Assembly: GCA_963924555.1 (NCBI GenBank)
Contig: OZ004583.1
Span: forward strand, 1,707,501-1,771,500
Source of the DNA: Crambe crambe
Lineage: Eukaryota; Porifera; Demospongiae; Poecilosclerida; Crambeidae
DNA: 64,000 bases
Direction of reading: 5' to 3'
Under the pieces are notes generated by a model. That model searched no databases and was not told where the DNA came from. It saw nothing but the letters and a program-made list of their open reading frames with translations. Below, one piece after another: positions 1 to 24,000 of the stretch; within the stretch, counting starts at the first letter, position 1, and every line of letters starts with the position of its first letter. The position numbers were made by a program, and so were the translations under genes.

Positions 1-127
1 GTACAACCAAAAGTTTTACTGGATATCCAAATGATTTTACTGGATGTGCAAGCATAATTTTACTGGATGTCCAAGCATAATTACTGGACAAACATAATTT
101 TACTGGATATTACTTATCAGATTTCTA

Positions 128-9650
<9,523 letters not shown>

Positions 9651-9875
9651 ATTTCCGCTCCAAATATTAATTACGCTTTCTCTTATAGATAGCTTAGCTT
9701 AGCACATAAATAGCCCACATTCGGTATTCACAAAACTCCACCTGATCCGATTCATTTTCCCGCCAAAACCGTAGCACAAATCACATGACCAATGCATTGT
9801 TGTCAAGTGTGCTCCAAATGGAATTATATTTGGGAAAGTTGAATAGCTAAGCTAGCTAGCTGTCTAGTAAGAATC
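9651..9875. promoter_or_regulatory. Bidirectional MCM2/TPRA1 promoter with E2F site
   Basis: The 225 bp between the MCM2 start codon (9650, minus) and TPRA1 start codon (9876, plus). At 9755-9768 is TTTTCCCGCCAAAA, a full palindromic E2F consensus. E2F control of MCM genes is established in animals, so the site most probably serves MCM2; whether it also drives TPRA1 is unknown. No TATA box stands out for either gene. Confidence 0.75.
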
Positions 9876-11980
9876 ATGGGCCAACACTTGAGCAATTCTA
9901 CTAATAATATCACTGACGATAGAGGTTGGTGCTACAGAGAACCTGGCTGCAAAATTGCTGGAGTGGCTGAAGTTCAGCTGCAGGAAGACCCAACTATGAC
10001 TTGGATGAACTCTACCAATATTACTTCGTCCTGTACTCTAGCAGTCTGCCCTTACATACTTGCATACTCCATTGATAATTCAAAGTTAGTATATAGCTTC
10101 AATATCATAGACTACATGGTGCTACAGCTAATCATAATGAGACCACCTCTCTATTAAGGTCACTCCATGTCCCAACAGGATCTATTCCCAGCTATTCTGA
10201 CCTCCTAAAGAGACTACCTATATGTCAATATCACTTATCCGATGATTACAAGGGTCTCTTTTATGCGATGTATTTTAAGGGTTATAAACTGCCCTTGCAA
10301 AAGTTCATGTCAATGAATCAACTTAATAGATCCTTTTAAAGTAAAGTAGCCCACTTTCTTCAAATATTTGTGTAAGTCAAACACATGCTTGATATAAGGC
10401 AGTGATTAGAATTGGTTTTATCAGAGAGGTAACAGTATGGTCAAGATATTACAGCAGGAATGCATGTACATGGAACTCTCTCTTCTTTCTTTGCCTTGTT
10501 TCCCCACCCTTAGTGTTCGAGTATACGACTTGGTGCTATTGTTCTTCAGTCTGGTCTTCCTTGGCTATCTGCTCATCCGTCTAGTATCCACCGTCAAGAA
10601 ACTCCGTGACAGTCTTCCTCTGTTCAGGGTCCTCTATTTCATGGTATGTGGAATATACATTAACTCAACTCAATGGGTCAAGTGATTGTTCATGCACAAA
10701 CATGGCAGTACATACAGCATTCCATTTGATTGACCATTAGGAATGAAGTTATCCCTCCCCTTGCAGTGTTCTCATGAATAGCCCTGGTTTCACACATCAA
10801 GGGGTATTCGTGGTTAATTGACCACATTTAAGGGAAGATATACCTGGAAGGCCAGGTAGAACACTGCCTTACGCTCCCCTCCATTTTGATTGTGATAATA
10901 ACTATGCTAGTAGTAGACAAAAATTGCTGATTCCAATCTGGAGTGGAGCAGACTTTATGAGCAAAGCATTCCAATATCTTTTGTGCTGTTGTCCCATCAT
11001 CAATGGAGAATACATAGTTTAGTACTTGATAGAGACCCTTTCAGTGCTATAAATTTCTCACTTGAAGATTAGTATGATTATTGATCACTGTTAATTACAT
11101 TGTACGGTACATGCTTAGACAGAGATATCATTCAGGATCAATTCATCAGCGACACAATTATTGTTGGTTTAAATTGTTAAGTAGTCTCTGAGTGTGTGTC
11201 GGTGTAATCTGATGACAGAGTGGTGGTTTTCAAGTAGCAGTGTATGCACATAACACTGAATGGTGAATTTCAATGGAGTATGTAGTTCAGAGCACAGCAC
11301 TAAGTTCAGAGCACAGCACTAATAACACCATAAATGGCTGTTCATTATAGCCACTCCCTAAAAGTTAAAATACACATTTTTTTGGTCTGTATTATCCATA
11401 GGAAACAAACTCTCTTTAGAATGTGTCATGTTTGTGATAGCTACTCTACTATTTCATTTTCAATTTTTGTTATGAATTTTTTTTTTCCTGCAGGTCTTCC
11501 TAATACCAGTTGTAAGTTGTATCTATGAAACTGTTTCCATGACCACAAGTTACCGCAGCATAGCATCCAAGGTGAGAATTTCAGTTGAGTGTGTGTGTAT
11601 TTAAGTGCGTAATTTAATAGGTAATCTTATCCTTACTTCTCTTATAAGTAAGATAATTTTCATAGCATTTCCAGGTAGAAATAAGTTCTAGTGAATGTAT
11701 TTTTACCTTATTAAGAAGTAAAGGATGAAGGGAACTATTAGTAATGGGTCGGCATGAATTTATTATTTTTTGTGCATGCAGGTGACACATGTGTTGCTAA
11801 GAGGTGCAATTCTCATGACTGAACTTGCTGTTGTCTTCTTTGGCCTCTTTATCAGTAAGTCATTGCAACATTATACATACACTGCCTTTTTTAAAAATCT
11901 GCAATGTGGCCGGAAATATTGAGTTGATTTTATGGATTGTGTGCCTGGTAGTGGCTCTCACTCTCAATATGTCCAGCCAT

Positions 11981-12037
<57 letters not shown>

Positions 12038-15000
12038 GGTGCTGTACATAATGATCACGAGTATAATAATGCCACGCAAAGCTGATCACCTGATCATATA
12101 CACGCAGATATTTTGTAGAGTAGGTATCCAACTGCCCATGAGGTAAGTTTTATATAAATATAGTGGGGGATCCTATTTCTAATGGTCACTTCACTTGATA
12201 AAGCCACTTATAATGATTTCGTTGTCACTAAAAATAGCAAAGGTTTCAATATTTTCTTGCCTGTGAGCATTGTTATAGGTTCTACTATGTAGGTAAGTAC
12301 TATTATAATAGGGAGGAAGATCAAATGTGTAAGTGGGGAGGGGCATCCAACACGGGGACAAATATCTGCTATAGAACAACACGAGGACAAAAACCTGCTA
12401 TAGAAAAAAAAATCAAATACTATACCATCAAAATTAATGTCAGGTCCGTTATAATTTGGCCCTGCCTCTGAGGTAGCGTTCCATTGTGCCATTTATATAA
12501 GCCCAGAGCTTGACATGATGTGGAAACACATTGACAAACAATTAAAATTAATACAGATCATTATTCAGTGGAAAACATTCCCATAACTATGTACACGATA
12601 AATATGAAAATAACATGTATTAAATAATAATATAAAAAAACCCCCAATGCTCTCAGAACAGAGACTAGCTAGTATACATTTCTGAGAGGAATTCATGAAG
12701 AGACTCAATTCTCAGTACTTTATCCAGTCCAAAACAGGTAGCGGCCAAGTGGGCTTTGGTTAGATTGAGCAGGCTTGGTGGTTGGAGCTGCAGCTTCTGA
12801 CCGAGGAAAGTCACGAGCTGTTGGGCATTTTCCCTCTCCTGCCATTGGGAAGGGTAGAACCATGGTACGCTCACCATGTAATCCATCAGACCTTCTTGCA
12901 CAAAGATCTCCCTTGTGATCTGACACTGTAGGACATTGGACAGGCTAAAGATGCCACATTGAATACAGCACCTGGATAAGAATATTAATATTATCACTGC
13001 AGTGGAACCTCTGATAAAGGACACTCTGAAAGAGTTGACAAACTTCTCAACAAAGGGGTCCCAAGTGTGGAGTGTACATATCAATGTCAATAAACAGTAG
13101 ATAATCTCGTTATTTAGAAATTCCTCAGTGAAACGCAATATAGCCATTCTTAGGGTTTTCTCATGCACACACGTATGTACTATCATGAGCTAATCTAGTG
13201 TCAGAGTACTATTCAATGACCACTGTATATTTGTAACAGGTAAAATATGATTATAACAGGTAAAGTATGACTGTAACTGGTGAAGTACGATTGTAATTGC
13301 AATCACATGTCCACTAACCTGTCTAGTCTCCTCATGGCTTCACTGTCAACCTCGTCGTAATCAGGACACACTAGACTTCTTGATGGGTGTGAGAAAGGGT
13401 GGTAAGCTAGTTTCATGAAGGGAATGAGAGTCGACCACTTGTAGCCATTGTTGACTTCTTCCTCCCTTATCTCTGTGTAGTCGGCTGAGGCAAAAAATTC
13501 CTCCATGAACTGTAGGATGTTGTGCTTCTTCTCCAGTGGTACCAAATGAGGGGAGATGGTCAGTACTTGTGCAAAGAATACACAAGCAAAATACCTACAT
13601 TTATATAGATATCATATATGAGGCTCTAGGATAATACATTTTCAATGTTATTTTTGGGGGGTGAACAGGTGGACCTCATTTTTTTCCCTTTCTCTATGAT
13701 ACTTTACACGAGCTATAACACTAACAGTCTCCAACATATTAATGGAGCCTATTGTGTAGTATTGTACATTGGCTGTGTAGGATTACATTGGCTATGTAGT
13801 TTCAATGTAAGCCACCAGATTTACAATGATCTCTCAGCTTCATTCAGATAGCTATAATACTGGTGACGATTAACTCACTTGAGTAGAAGCACATTTGATC
13901 TCCTTTGCTTCTCCGACATGGTGTAATACATACGATGCATGCTACAAGCTTTCAGTATTCCATCTATGATCACAGGTGTAGACACCAACGCGTGTGTTTC
14001 TGGGCTGTATGCAAGACAGAGCATTCCTGCCATTGCGATGAGTGAGGCTATGTACTTGTATGTAGGGGTCATCAATGTAGCTACCAGCTGCTTCAGTACC
14101 TTCTTATTTGAAGCTATCTGCATCCGACATTCTGGAATTTCAGCCAAACTGCAGGCAAAAAAAAAAAAAAAAAAAAGGCGTACAAAAAATCATAAATTGG
14201 CACAAGGTGGGGGTAGCTAAGTTCAGAAATTCCATATAGCTGTCCTTGAGTGTCAGCTAGCTATCAATTTATGCTCTACCTAAAGGACGTAACCCTCCAT
14301 AGTTGGCATTTCTGCTGCTAAAAAAGTTTTTTCAACCTCGTAAGTAAAACCTAGCAATAAAGAAAGTCCGTAAAGAAATAAAGTATACATGGTGCACATA
14401 ATTCAGTGATTTGGGGGTATCAGGATGGTGAGAACTGTGCAGTATACAGGAAGCAATGGTACACTGACAGTATATGTCAATGAAGAAACTTGGAATTAAC
14501 CTATTACAAGATGTATTAAATCAAAGGGGCAAGATTTAGCTATACATTCAAGAGAGATTACATGTGACTTGGGACTTACTTGCACAGGGTCCCCAGAGCT
14601 TTGTAGACGACCTCACAAGCAATGCGGTCCAGTTCGTATTTAGGAACTACTCTAGATGCAAAGGTGTTATGTGGTGCTTCCATGATTGAGTTTTCCTCCA
14701 CTTGCACTCGTAGGAAGGACTGGATTACACTGTCAAGAGATGCAGGGTGGTGCAGTACGAACATTCTCACGGAAAATGCTGCTGTTAGATTCCAGTACAC
14801 TCTCAAAATGGCATGTTCCAAGTACTGGAATTTAAGTGGTGTGTTTGACCAAGGCTGTTTCAGCAAGACAGTATGGAGCTTGTGAAGCATATTAACACCG
14901 TTGCCATGCACAAATAAAATCCTGTTGACTTCAGCTCGATCTGATGAGCATGGTGTAAAGTAAACCTGTGCTAGGCTATTAACTTCTTCGTAAAAGACAT

Positions 15001-18000
15001 TCAGCATTATCCGAGAATCCAATTCGTCATTGAATTTCTTCTTGTTGAGTTCGTTTTGTATTGACTCAATGAATGAGTGAGTATGGACAAGCTTATCAAT
15101 AATCTCTAAAATATCAGTCACATCTCCTTCTGATACATAACTGACGTGCACTGTATCGCCATCTCTGATGTGGTAAAAAGACAGCGGTATGCTATCATCA
15201 TCTAATTGAATTGCATCAAAACGTAGACACTGACAACACTTGGGGATGCTGAACTCTTTCTGGATGCATAGTTTAAGATCACTGACTGTCAAAGGTTCTT
15301 TATCCTTGATATATAGAGTCTTTTCTTTAATGGATTTATTTTCTCCAGTACAGTTCAGCATTACAGTGAAGGAGATGCCATGATCGGTACTGAGGTTGGA
15401 TTCTGTGTCCTGCTGTGTAGTAGCAGACTGTAGGAGAGACTTGGAGTGGTTTGCAGCCAGTTCTTGGTCTGGTTCTGGTTCGACAGTGTCAACGTTCACT
15501 TCTCCTTCCTTCAGGATGTCCAGAGGGTTAGATTTCTCTTTATTTTCAGTTACTTCCCCTTCTCTATCCAACTCGAGAGTGTCATCTTCTCTGGGAGGAG
15601 TAGGATCATCAGCTTTCGTCGTTGCGTTCCCCATCATGCTCGCTCAGCATCTTGGCAAACACGCTGAGTCAGCAAAATATTGTAACATGATTACGTAATC
15701 ACAAACCCAACAAAGATAATAATTATAACAGTCATGTGTGGTCATAATATTTTTCAACTATTTCATGCACGGATAGTTTCAAAGTCTTCTTCAGTCCAAA
15801 GTGCATGATTGCCAGCTTTGCCCTGGCTATGTTGATCAGTGAAGGAGGCTGGAGCATCATCTTCTCGCTCATATAGGACACGACTGCACAGGCTCTTCTG
15901 TGGGCTCTAATCCCAGCAGGCACCACCCAGGGAAGGCTCACCACAAAGTCTAGCAGTCCATGCTGCACTATAGAGTTCCTCTGATACTCTCCCAAGATTT
16001 CATACTGGAGACAAACGATTCCAAATTCCACACAAAGCTGTTTGAGTTTTCTCATCATTTTGTTGTGTTCTGGACTGTAGGAAGGATTTGTGGGCCGAAG
16101 TGGAGAGTATATTAGGGATATAGTTGGCTCGAGGTCCGAGCAAATGAATCTATACTTGTCTCTGTGTTGTCGTATTCTGACGTGATCGGCACCTTGGAGG
16201 AAATTTTCCAGTATGTGGCAAATCTTCCCCTTAAAGGGGAGTGGTATGATGTCGGAAGAGTGGGATACTAATTCGGAGAAAAAATTAGCTATAACCGACC
16301 TGTATTGAAAAATTAAAGTGGATTTAGTGATTGTCATAGCTGTTTTGTTTTCAGTTAAAAGATGGTTGCTCATAGCCCTGAGACTTAATAATCATGTGGG
16401 TTTGTTATTATTATACCTCCTTATTCTTTCTATAATAGCCATTCATATTACTATGATGATACTTACTTTAGGATCATAGTGTCCAAGAGAAATTGGTTAC
16501 GTGATGCATATGCCCTTCTGTGGTGATACTTGTAGATTGAGAGTACATTCAAAATGATCTTTGGTGATGTCAAATAGACATGTGCATCTATGCTAAATGC
16601 AACATACATTAGCTAATAGTAAAAAATTGAAGCATCTGTAATGTTATATACTTACTGGCTGGATAGATTTCCGAGGGTTACGATTGCAGTAAGGCTGTGA
16701 GCAAACTTAAAGTTTAGCATGAAAGCAAATAACTGCTGCATGACAGTCTCATTGGATGCTATCTTCATCTGGTATTGCTCTATCTCAGCCAGGCTATAAT
16801 ACAGACCATAATTAATAACATGGTATACTTCTCAATGCAGACATATTTGGGGCCAGATCTATTGCACTGGGATAGAGGGGGTGTCAGGGGCAGATCCAGA
16901 GAGGAGGGGGGGGGGGGGGGGGGTTATGGGGGTTGCATAGCTGTTATTTTGGGATTGAAATGTCAAGGAAGAAGGATTCAAGTGGCTGTATCAAGTTGAG
17001 TGCTATGTTTCGTAAAAGGTAGGAATATAACTAAGAACTATAGTGCTATAAAATCTAGAATCTAATTCTACTGTGCCACCAATTGATCATGCCAAGTTAG
17101 TACTACTGCTCCTAAAATAGGTGTAAGTGGGAGTGATGCATTCCTGCCTATCCAGACACTCCAATTGTCCCAGAAAACTTTTCCAAGCTTCTTTGTTTGA
17201 TAAGTGATCTAGTTTGAGCAATAGACAAACACTTTAGAAAGTGGTTGGCCATTTGCACCAAGGGCCAGCAGTTATTTTAACTTTTGGGCACACAGCAAAG
17301 AAAGAAAGTTTTTTTTTTTACAAAAATCAATGAGGGAGCTGATGATTTAATTGGTTTGGCCTTAGGAAAATGTATTTGTGTGAGAAATCAAAAAGCTCTT
17401 AGTGATATGGATAATAAAGGTATTTAATCTACCTTAACTGGGGTCTCGGGTCATTATTTACTAAACAGCTTCTGTAAAGTCTCCATGCAGACCAGCAAAA
17501 ACAAGAGTGTGTACTTCATACCAATTGTAAACAGTAACGGTATACCTTACTGTTTACAGAGAGCATTCAAAAGATATGCAGTAAACACTTTCACTTTCAG
17601 AGTGTAGCTAGCTTAGAGGTGGAAAATTTTGCAGCAATAAAGTGAAAGCCGTGTGCACATGGCCATCGACAATGCTTAATTTCTGATTGTTAAATTCTCA
17701 TGTTTTATTGCCTACTATATTTTTAGTTCCGTGTGCCAGTCTCATAGTGGTAGAGACTGCTTTAATTTTCATAATGCACACAGACCAAGTTAGCATTAAA
17801 AATGTAGACCAAATTAGCTAGCTAGTAATTAAAATGCAGATAATGTAGCTAGCTAGCTACACAGCTCTACATGTTAGAATGCAGCTGGAAGTGTATTGAT
17901 TTTTGGAGGAAATTTAATTAGTTTGGCCTAATGAATAAAGCTATTCTATATATAGGGGACTTATCAGATGTACTATTTTTAGCTTCCCTCCCCTGCGGCT

Positions 18001-21000
18001 ATGCAGCCACATCGGCTTACCATGCAATTAGTTGAACCCCCTCATTTTAAAAAGCTGGTGTATACCCCCACTTTAAAAATTGCTGGATCTGCCCCTGGGT
18101 GCATGTGGAAGCTATTAGCTATATGCAAGCATTGCTGTACAATGATTCAAAAGTAAGATATAGCACCTGCTGCAAGACATCTTTGCAAGCAATTCATTTG
18201 ACACTCCTCTATATAGCTCACCCAAATTGCATAAAAATATTCAACAGCTAAATGGAAATGATCGATCGACCAAATTTCAGTATGGGGTAGCCAACCAAAT
18301 TTGCTTATGACCAATCAAATTGGATCTCTGGCTAATGCAATCCTGTGCCCCTATCTAAGACTAAAGTATACCATACTTGGATGTGTTGATTAGGGACATT
18401 TCCAGAGAGTTGATCAAAATTTCATCCTGCATTGTTTGGGAGACAGAAATTTGCTCAAAAGGTCCACTGGGAGCTACAATCTTCTGATGTTGGGGAATCA
18501 GCACTCGAGTGAAGGATTGGAGTGTATAATCTACAGTGGTATCTCTCATTAAGAAGGATCTATGAACTATTACTCTATTCATAGCAAGGATTGCCACACT
18601 TTCAAGAATTCTGATGAAAAAAACTGCTTTCTCATAATCTGTACGTAACACTAGACCATACAAGTTGTATAAGACATCTAAGCCACCTCTGTGCACAAAC
18701 AAAGTTGTATTGGTTGATGATCTTAGTGGAGGCTCAGAATTGCACAGTGTGGACAAAATGAGTTTACGGATATCTGCAGTAGTAACACAATGTTGCTGCA
18801 TTTGATCAGCTGATATTTTTGTAAGCATACGTGTACTTGAATGACTTTCTACCACTCCCAACAGCCTCCTCAAGGTCTTAATAATCTTCATTACATCATT
18901 CACATCAGCATCTGTATCATACTTGACTACTATAGTGTCTCCCTCTCTGATCCAGCTCTTAGCCAGTGTATCTTCATCTCTCAGGGGCGTAGACTCGAAA
19001 TACAGGCTCTGACAGTGTGCTGGTATCTGATATTCTTTCTCAACACACTCCTTCACTTCAGAGACTTTGACTGAATCTGGATTTTCGGAAGCAATAAACT
19101 CGTGTTCCACTGTCGAATTATCCAAAGTGCAGTGGAGAGACAATTTTAGAATGGGCCTATGCTCCGCTTGAAATTGCAATCCTTCCATAGCCTACCGCTC
19201 AGATTGACTTGCTGCCACAAAAATTAGGGGTGTGGCATCAATGAGCATCTGATGTGTTTGCTGAGCAGATAAGATTAGCTAGTTCTGACTGCAGGAAAGC
19301 AAAGAAGAGTAGCTATGACAAACGTGCATATGTTATAATAGATCCACAACACAATGGAGATTAGCCTGACAAGCATGGATCCAGTTTTTTGCTTCTGAAC
19401 TTGATCTAAATGTCTAGCTATACCATGCAATCAAATCATGTGATGAGTGGGTTGGTAGTAATGAATAACACATAACTTCATAAGTGCACTAGCTAGCTAT
19501 ATGAACTAAGACGTTTATAGAAGCTATAGCTAGCTAAAACCAAAGATATGGACAACATCAGTAATAATTCCTTGCAGTAGGATTCATAGCTAATCACTGT
19601 TGAAAAGTTTTTAAAATTTCCAAACACTCAAATCACATGAGATTTATCTCCAAAATTCACCTCAATCTATGAATACCACAGAAGGTTGTAGCTATATTTC
19701 ATCATTTTGTTAAAGAAGCACATGGCTATCATCTCCTTTTGGCAAACACGCCAAGTCAGCAAATTAATATCACACAAATAATGATAATGCACTTTTTCAC
19801 TGAAGAAATCAGTCATGTGTGGTCATGATATTTTTCAACTATTTCATGCACGGATAGTTTCAAAATCTTCTTCAGTCCAAAGTGCATGATTGCCAGCTTT
19901 GCCCTAGCTATGTTGATCAGTGAAGGAGGCTGGAGCACCATCTTCTCACTCATGTAGGACACAACTGCACAGGCTCTTGTGTGGGCTCTAGTCCCAGCAG
20001 GCACCACCCAGGGAAGGCTCACCACAAAGTCTAGCAGTCCATGCTGCACTATAGAGTTCCTCTGATACTCTCCCAAGATTTCGTACTGGAGACAAACGAT
20101 TCCAAATTCCACACAAAGCTGTTTGAGTTTTCTCATCATTTTGTTGTGTTTTGGATTGTAGGAAGGATTTGTGGGCTGAAGTGGAGAGTACATCAGGGAT
20201 ATAGGTGGCTTGAGGTCCACGCAACTGATTCCATACTTGTCTCTGTGTTGTCGTATTCTGACATGATCGGCATCTCGGAGGAAATTTTCCAGTATGTGGC
20301 AAATCTTCCCTTTAAAGGGGAGAGGTATGATGTCGGAAGAGTGGGATACTAATTCGGAGAAAAAAGTAGCTATGACCGACCTGTATTGAAAAGTTAAAGT
20401 GGATTTAGTGATTGCTCATGGCCCTGGGAGTACAGTGGAACCTCCGAGTAATTGGGATCAGCCACTTTACCCTTTTTAGAGAGGTTGTCCTTTTCTCGGA
20501 GGTTAAAAATGTATTAACGCTATATGGGAAAGGGGCCCAAAAGAGCGTCCTTTGTTGGGAGGTTGTCTTTTTCCTGGAGGGTCCTTTATTGGAGGTTCCA
20601 CTGTATGGGGTCTATAGTTATTCTACCTCCAAGCCATTCATAATATTACTATGATGATACTTACTTTAGGATCATAGTGTCCAAGAGAAATTGGTTACGT
20701 GATGCATATGCCCTTCTGTGGTGATACTTGTAGATTGAGAGTACATTCAAAATGGTCTTTGGTGATGCCAAATAGACATGTGTATCTATGCTAAAGGCAA
20801 CATACGTATAAAAAAAAATGTTAGTGTTATAATTATACTTACTGACTGGATAGATTATCGAGGGTTCCTATTGCAACGAGGCTGGGGGCGAACTTAAAGC
20901 TTGGCGTGAAAGCCATTGAAAATAACTGCTGCATGACAGTCTCATTGGATGCTATCTTCATCTGGTATTCCTCTATCTCAGCCAGGCTGTAATTATACAG

Positions 21001-24000
21001 AGCATAATAATTAATAGCATGGTACCTCTCAATGCAGACACACTGGGGCCACAGGATAGAGGGGGGGGGGGGGGGGGGGGGGTGGTTCCTCATGGAAGCT
21101 ATATGCATAATAATTATGTATACACTCCAAATAATGGACACCTCTCTGTAAGGACACTTGTTGCTGTCCCACCATAGTACTTTGTCAATGTGAACAATTT
21201 CAGTGGCCCTAACTTGTCTGTTGTTCGGAGGTTCTAGCTTAGCTTACTTTGAGGTGTTGACTTGTGACATTTGCAGGCACATGGCCAGCACTTGATTCTG
21301 AACCTCTTGAGGGACAGAGAATTGCTCGGTAGGGCCCTTTGGTGCCTCTATTCTTTGCCTGTGGGGAATTAGCACTCTAGTAAAGGACTTGAGGGTGTAC
21401 TCTAAAGTAGGATTGTCAAGAACCAACTGTCTGAGGATTGGAAATCTAGTGCTCGAATCTATCAGTGTGCTTCCTATCACTTGAATAAGTACACTTTCCA
21501 AGTATCTGATTTGGAATGAGGCTTCTTGGTAGTCCATTTGCAGTATTAAACTGTATAATTTGAACAACGTTCTTACGCCATCTTTGTGGACAAATAGGAG
21601 TCTGTTGGCATCTGATCTCTTTGATGCATCTCTGAAATTTGTAAAAATTAGCTCACGAATTCTTTTGAAATTGATGCCTTGCTGTGCTATTTGATCTAGT
21701 TGATTACTTTGATGACATCTCTCTACCTCTTTTAGTATATCTTTCAGAGTCTTCACCACCTCATTGACATCATTCACATCAGCATCTGTATCATACTCGA
21801 CTGCTATAGTGTCTCCTTCTCTGATCCAACTCTGCACCAACGTGTCCTCGTCTCTCAGGAGCGTGGACTCGAAATACAGGCTCTGACAGTGTGCTGGTAT
21901 CTGATACTCTTTCTCAACATAATCCTTCACTTCAGAGACTGTGATTGAATCCGGATTTCCTTTACAGATGAAATCCCGTTTTACCTCTGAATTATCAGTT
22001 GTGCAGTGAAGAGTTAGTAGTAGAGTGTACCTCTCTCCCTTGTTTTCCGAAGAGGAGAGTTTTTCTGGGACAGGCAGTTCTTCAACTTCCATCCTGTCGA
22101 GTCAGCAAAATATTAACAACGCCGATTACGTCATCAGAATGGGAGGTCATTTGCGCGCGCGTTTTGACGCCGGCGCGGCGGCAGCGCAGCTATAGCGCGC
22201 GCTAGCTAGCTTGAATAATTAACAACAAATGCAAAGCACACACAGTTAGGTCAAGCTAAAATGATCTATATCAAAACATGTATCACCGGCACTATTATGA
22301 TATTCATGAACTAATTCGTGGACAGACAGTGTCAAAGTCCTTTTTAATCCAAAGTACATCTTTGCTAGCTTTGCCCTTGCTATATTGATTAATGAAGGAG
22401 GCTGCAGCAGCATCCTTTCATTCAAGTATAATAAAACTGCACGAGCTCTAGAATATGCTTTTGTCCCAGCAGGTACCACCCATGGAAGGCAAACTACAAA
22501 ATCCAACAATCCATTCTGAACTAAATCAGTTTTCTCATACTCCCCTAGAAGTTCATATTGGATCGCTAAAACTCCAAATTCCAGGCAAAGTTCTCTGAGT
22601 TTGATGATCATGGCACTATGTCTTGGATTATACTGAGGGTTCACAGGCTCAAGTGAAAAATAAGGCAGGGAGATAGCTGGTAAGAGGTTTGTGCAGATGT
22701 ATCCGTATTTATCCAGACGTTGCTTTATCAGTATGTGATCAGCATCTTGAAGAAAATTCTCTAGAAAGTGGTAGATTTTTCCCTTGAAGGGGAGGGGGAT
22801 GATATCAAAAGAGCAAGAAATCAGTGCAGAGAAAAAAGAACCCATGAGAGACCTAATGAATTAAAGCAGATGGCAAAAACTGATAATGTCAATGGTAGCT
22901 AGCTATACTTACTTTAGGACCATAATATCCAGTTGGAACTCAGTTTTTGATGAATAACCCTGTCTTTGTTGGTGTCGATAGATGGAGAGTGCATTATTGA
23001 TGATTGTAGGTGATGTTAGGTATACATGTGTAGCATCATTACTATACCAAATAAATAAATAAATACCTAACTTATTATGCAGTGAATCATTATAGCTACT
23101 TACTGCTTTGATAAGAAGTCAAGAGTACCCACTGCCATGTAGCTTGAAACAAAATCTGAGCTGGGCGAGAAAGCTGTGGAGAACATTTGCTGCATAACAA
23201 CATCATTGGACGCTATTTTTATTTGGTACTCTGGTAGCTCTGCCAAGCTGCAATAGAGTAAAATAACATCACACACCTTATTGGGGCTTGCTATACATGG
23301 TCCAAAAAAGGATAATAGAAGGACATGCATGCACACTGAATCAACTTTCAGTATACCTTCAAACATTGTTATTCTGCTTACGTACTTTGAGATATTGACT
23401 TGCGATTCTTGTATAGTTATTCTTAGCACTTTATCATTCCATGATTGATTTATGTAATCCAGTTTTGGCAGTTTTGGCGCCACTATCCTTTGCTTGTGAG
23501 GTATCAGCACTCTAGTGAAAGACTTGGATACACAGTCCAGAGTTGGATTCTCCAAGACCAGCTGCTTGAGGACTGGTATCATAGTGCAAGGGTAGACGAG
23601 TGCCCTACCTATCATATAAGTAAGCACACATTCCAAATACCTTACCCGGAAGACAGTCTTATCATAATCTATTTGAAGTATTATGTCATATATATTAAAC
23701 AGTGCCTCAATGCCACCTTTTCGGACGAACAAGAGTCTGTTTGCATCCGATCTCTTTGATTTGATTTTGAAAACTTTGAATATGAGGTTACTAGCTCGCT
23801 TAATATCAGCCTCTGAGATGATGAAATAGAAATCCACACTGCCAGTGTGGACCAATGTTTGATAGTAACTTTCCACCGCCTTCAAAATCACCTTCAAAGT
23901 AGCCACTAATTCATCAATGTCATCGACATCAGCGTCGGTATCATACTTGATAGTGATACAGTCTTCTCTGATCCAACTCTGGGATAGTATATCTTCATCT

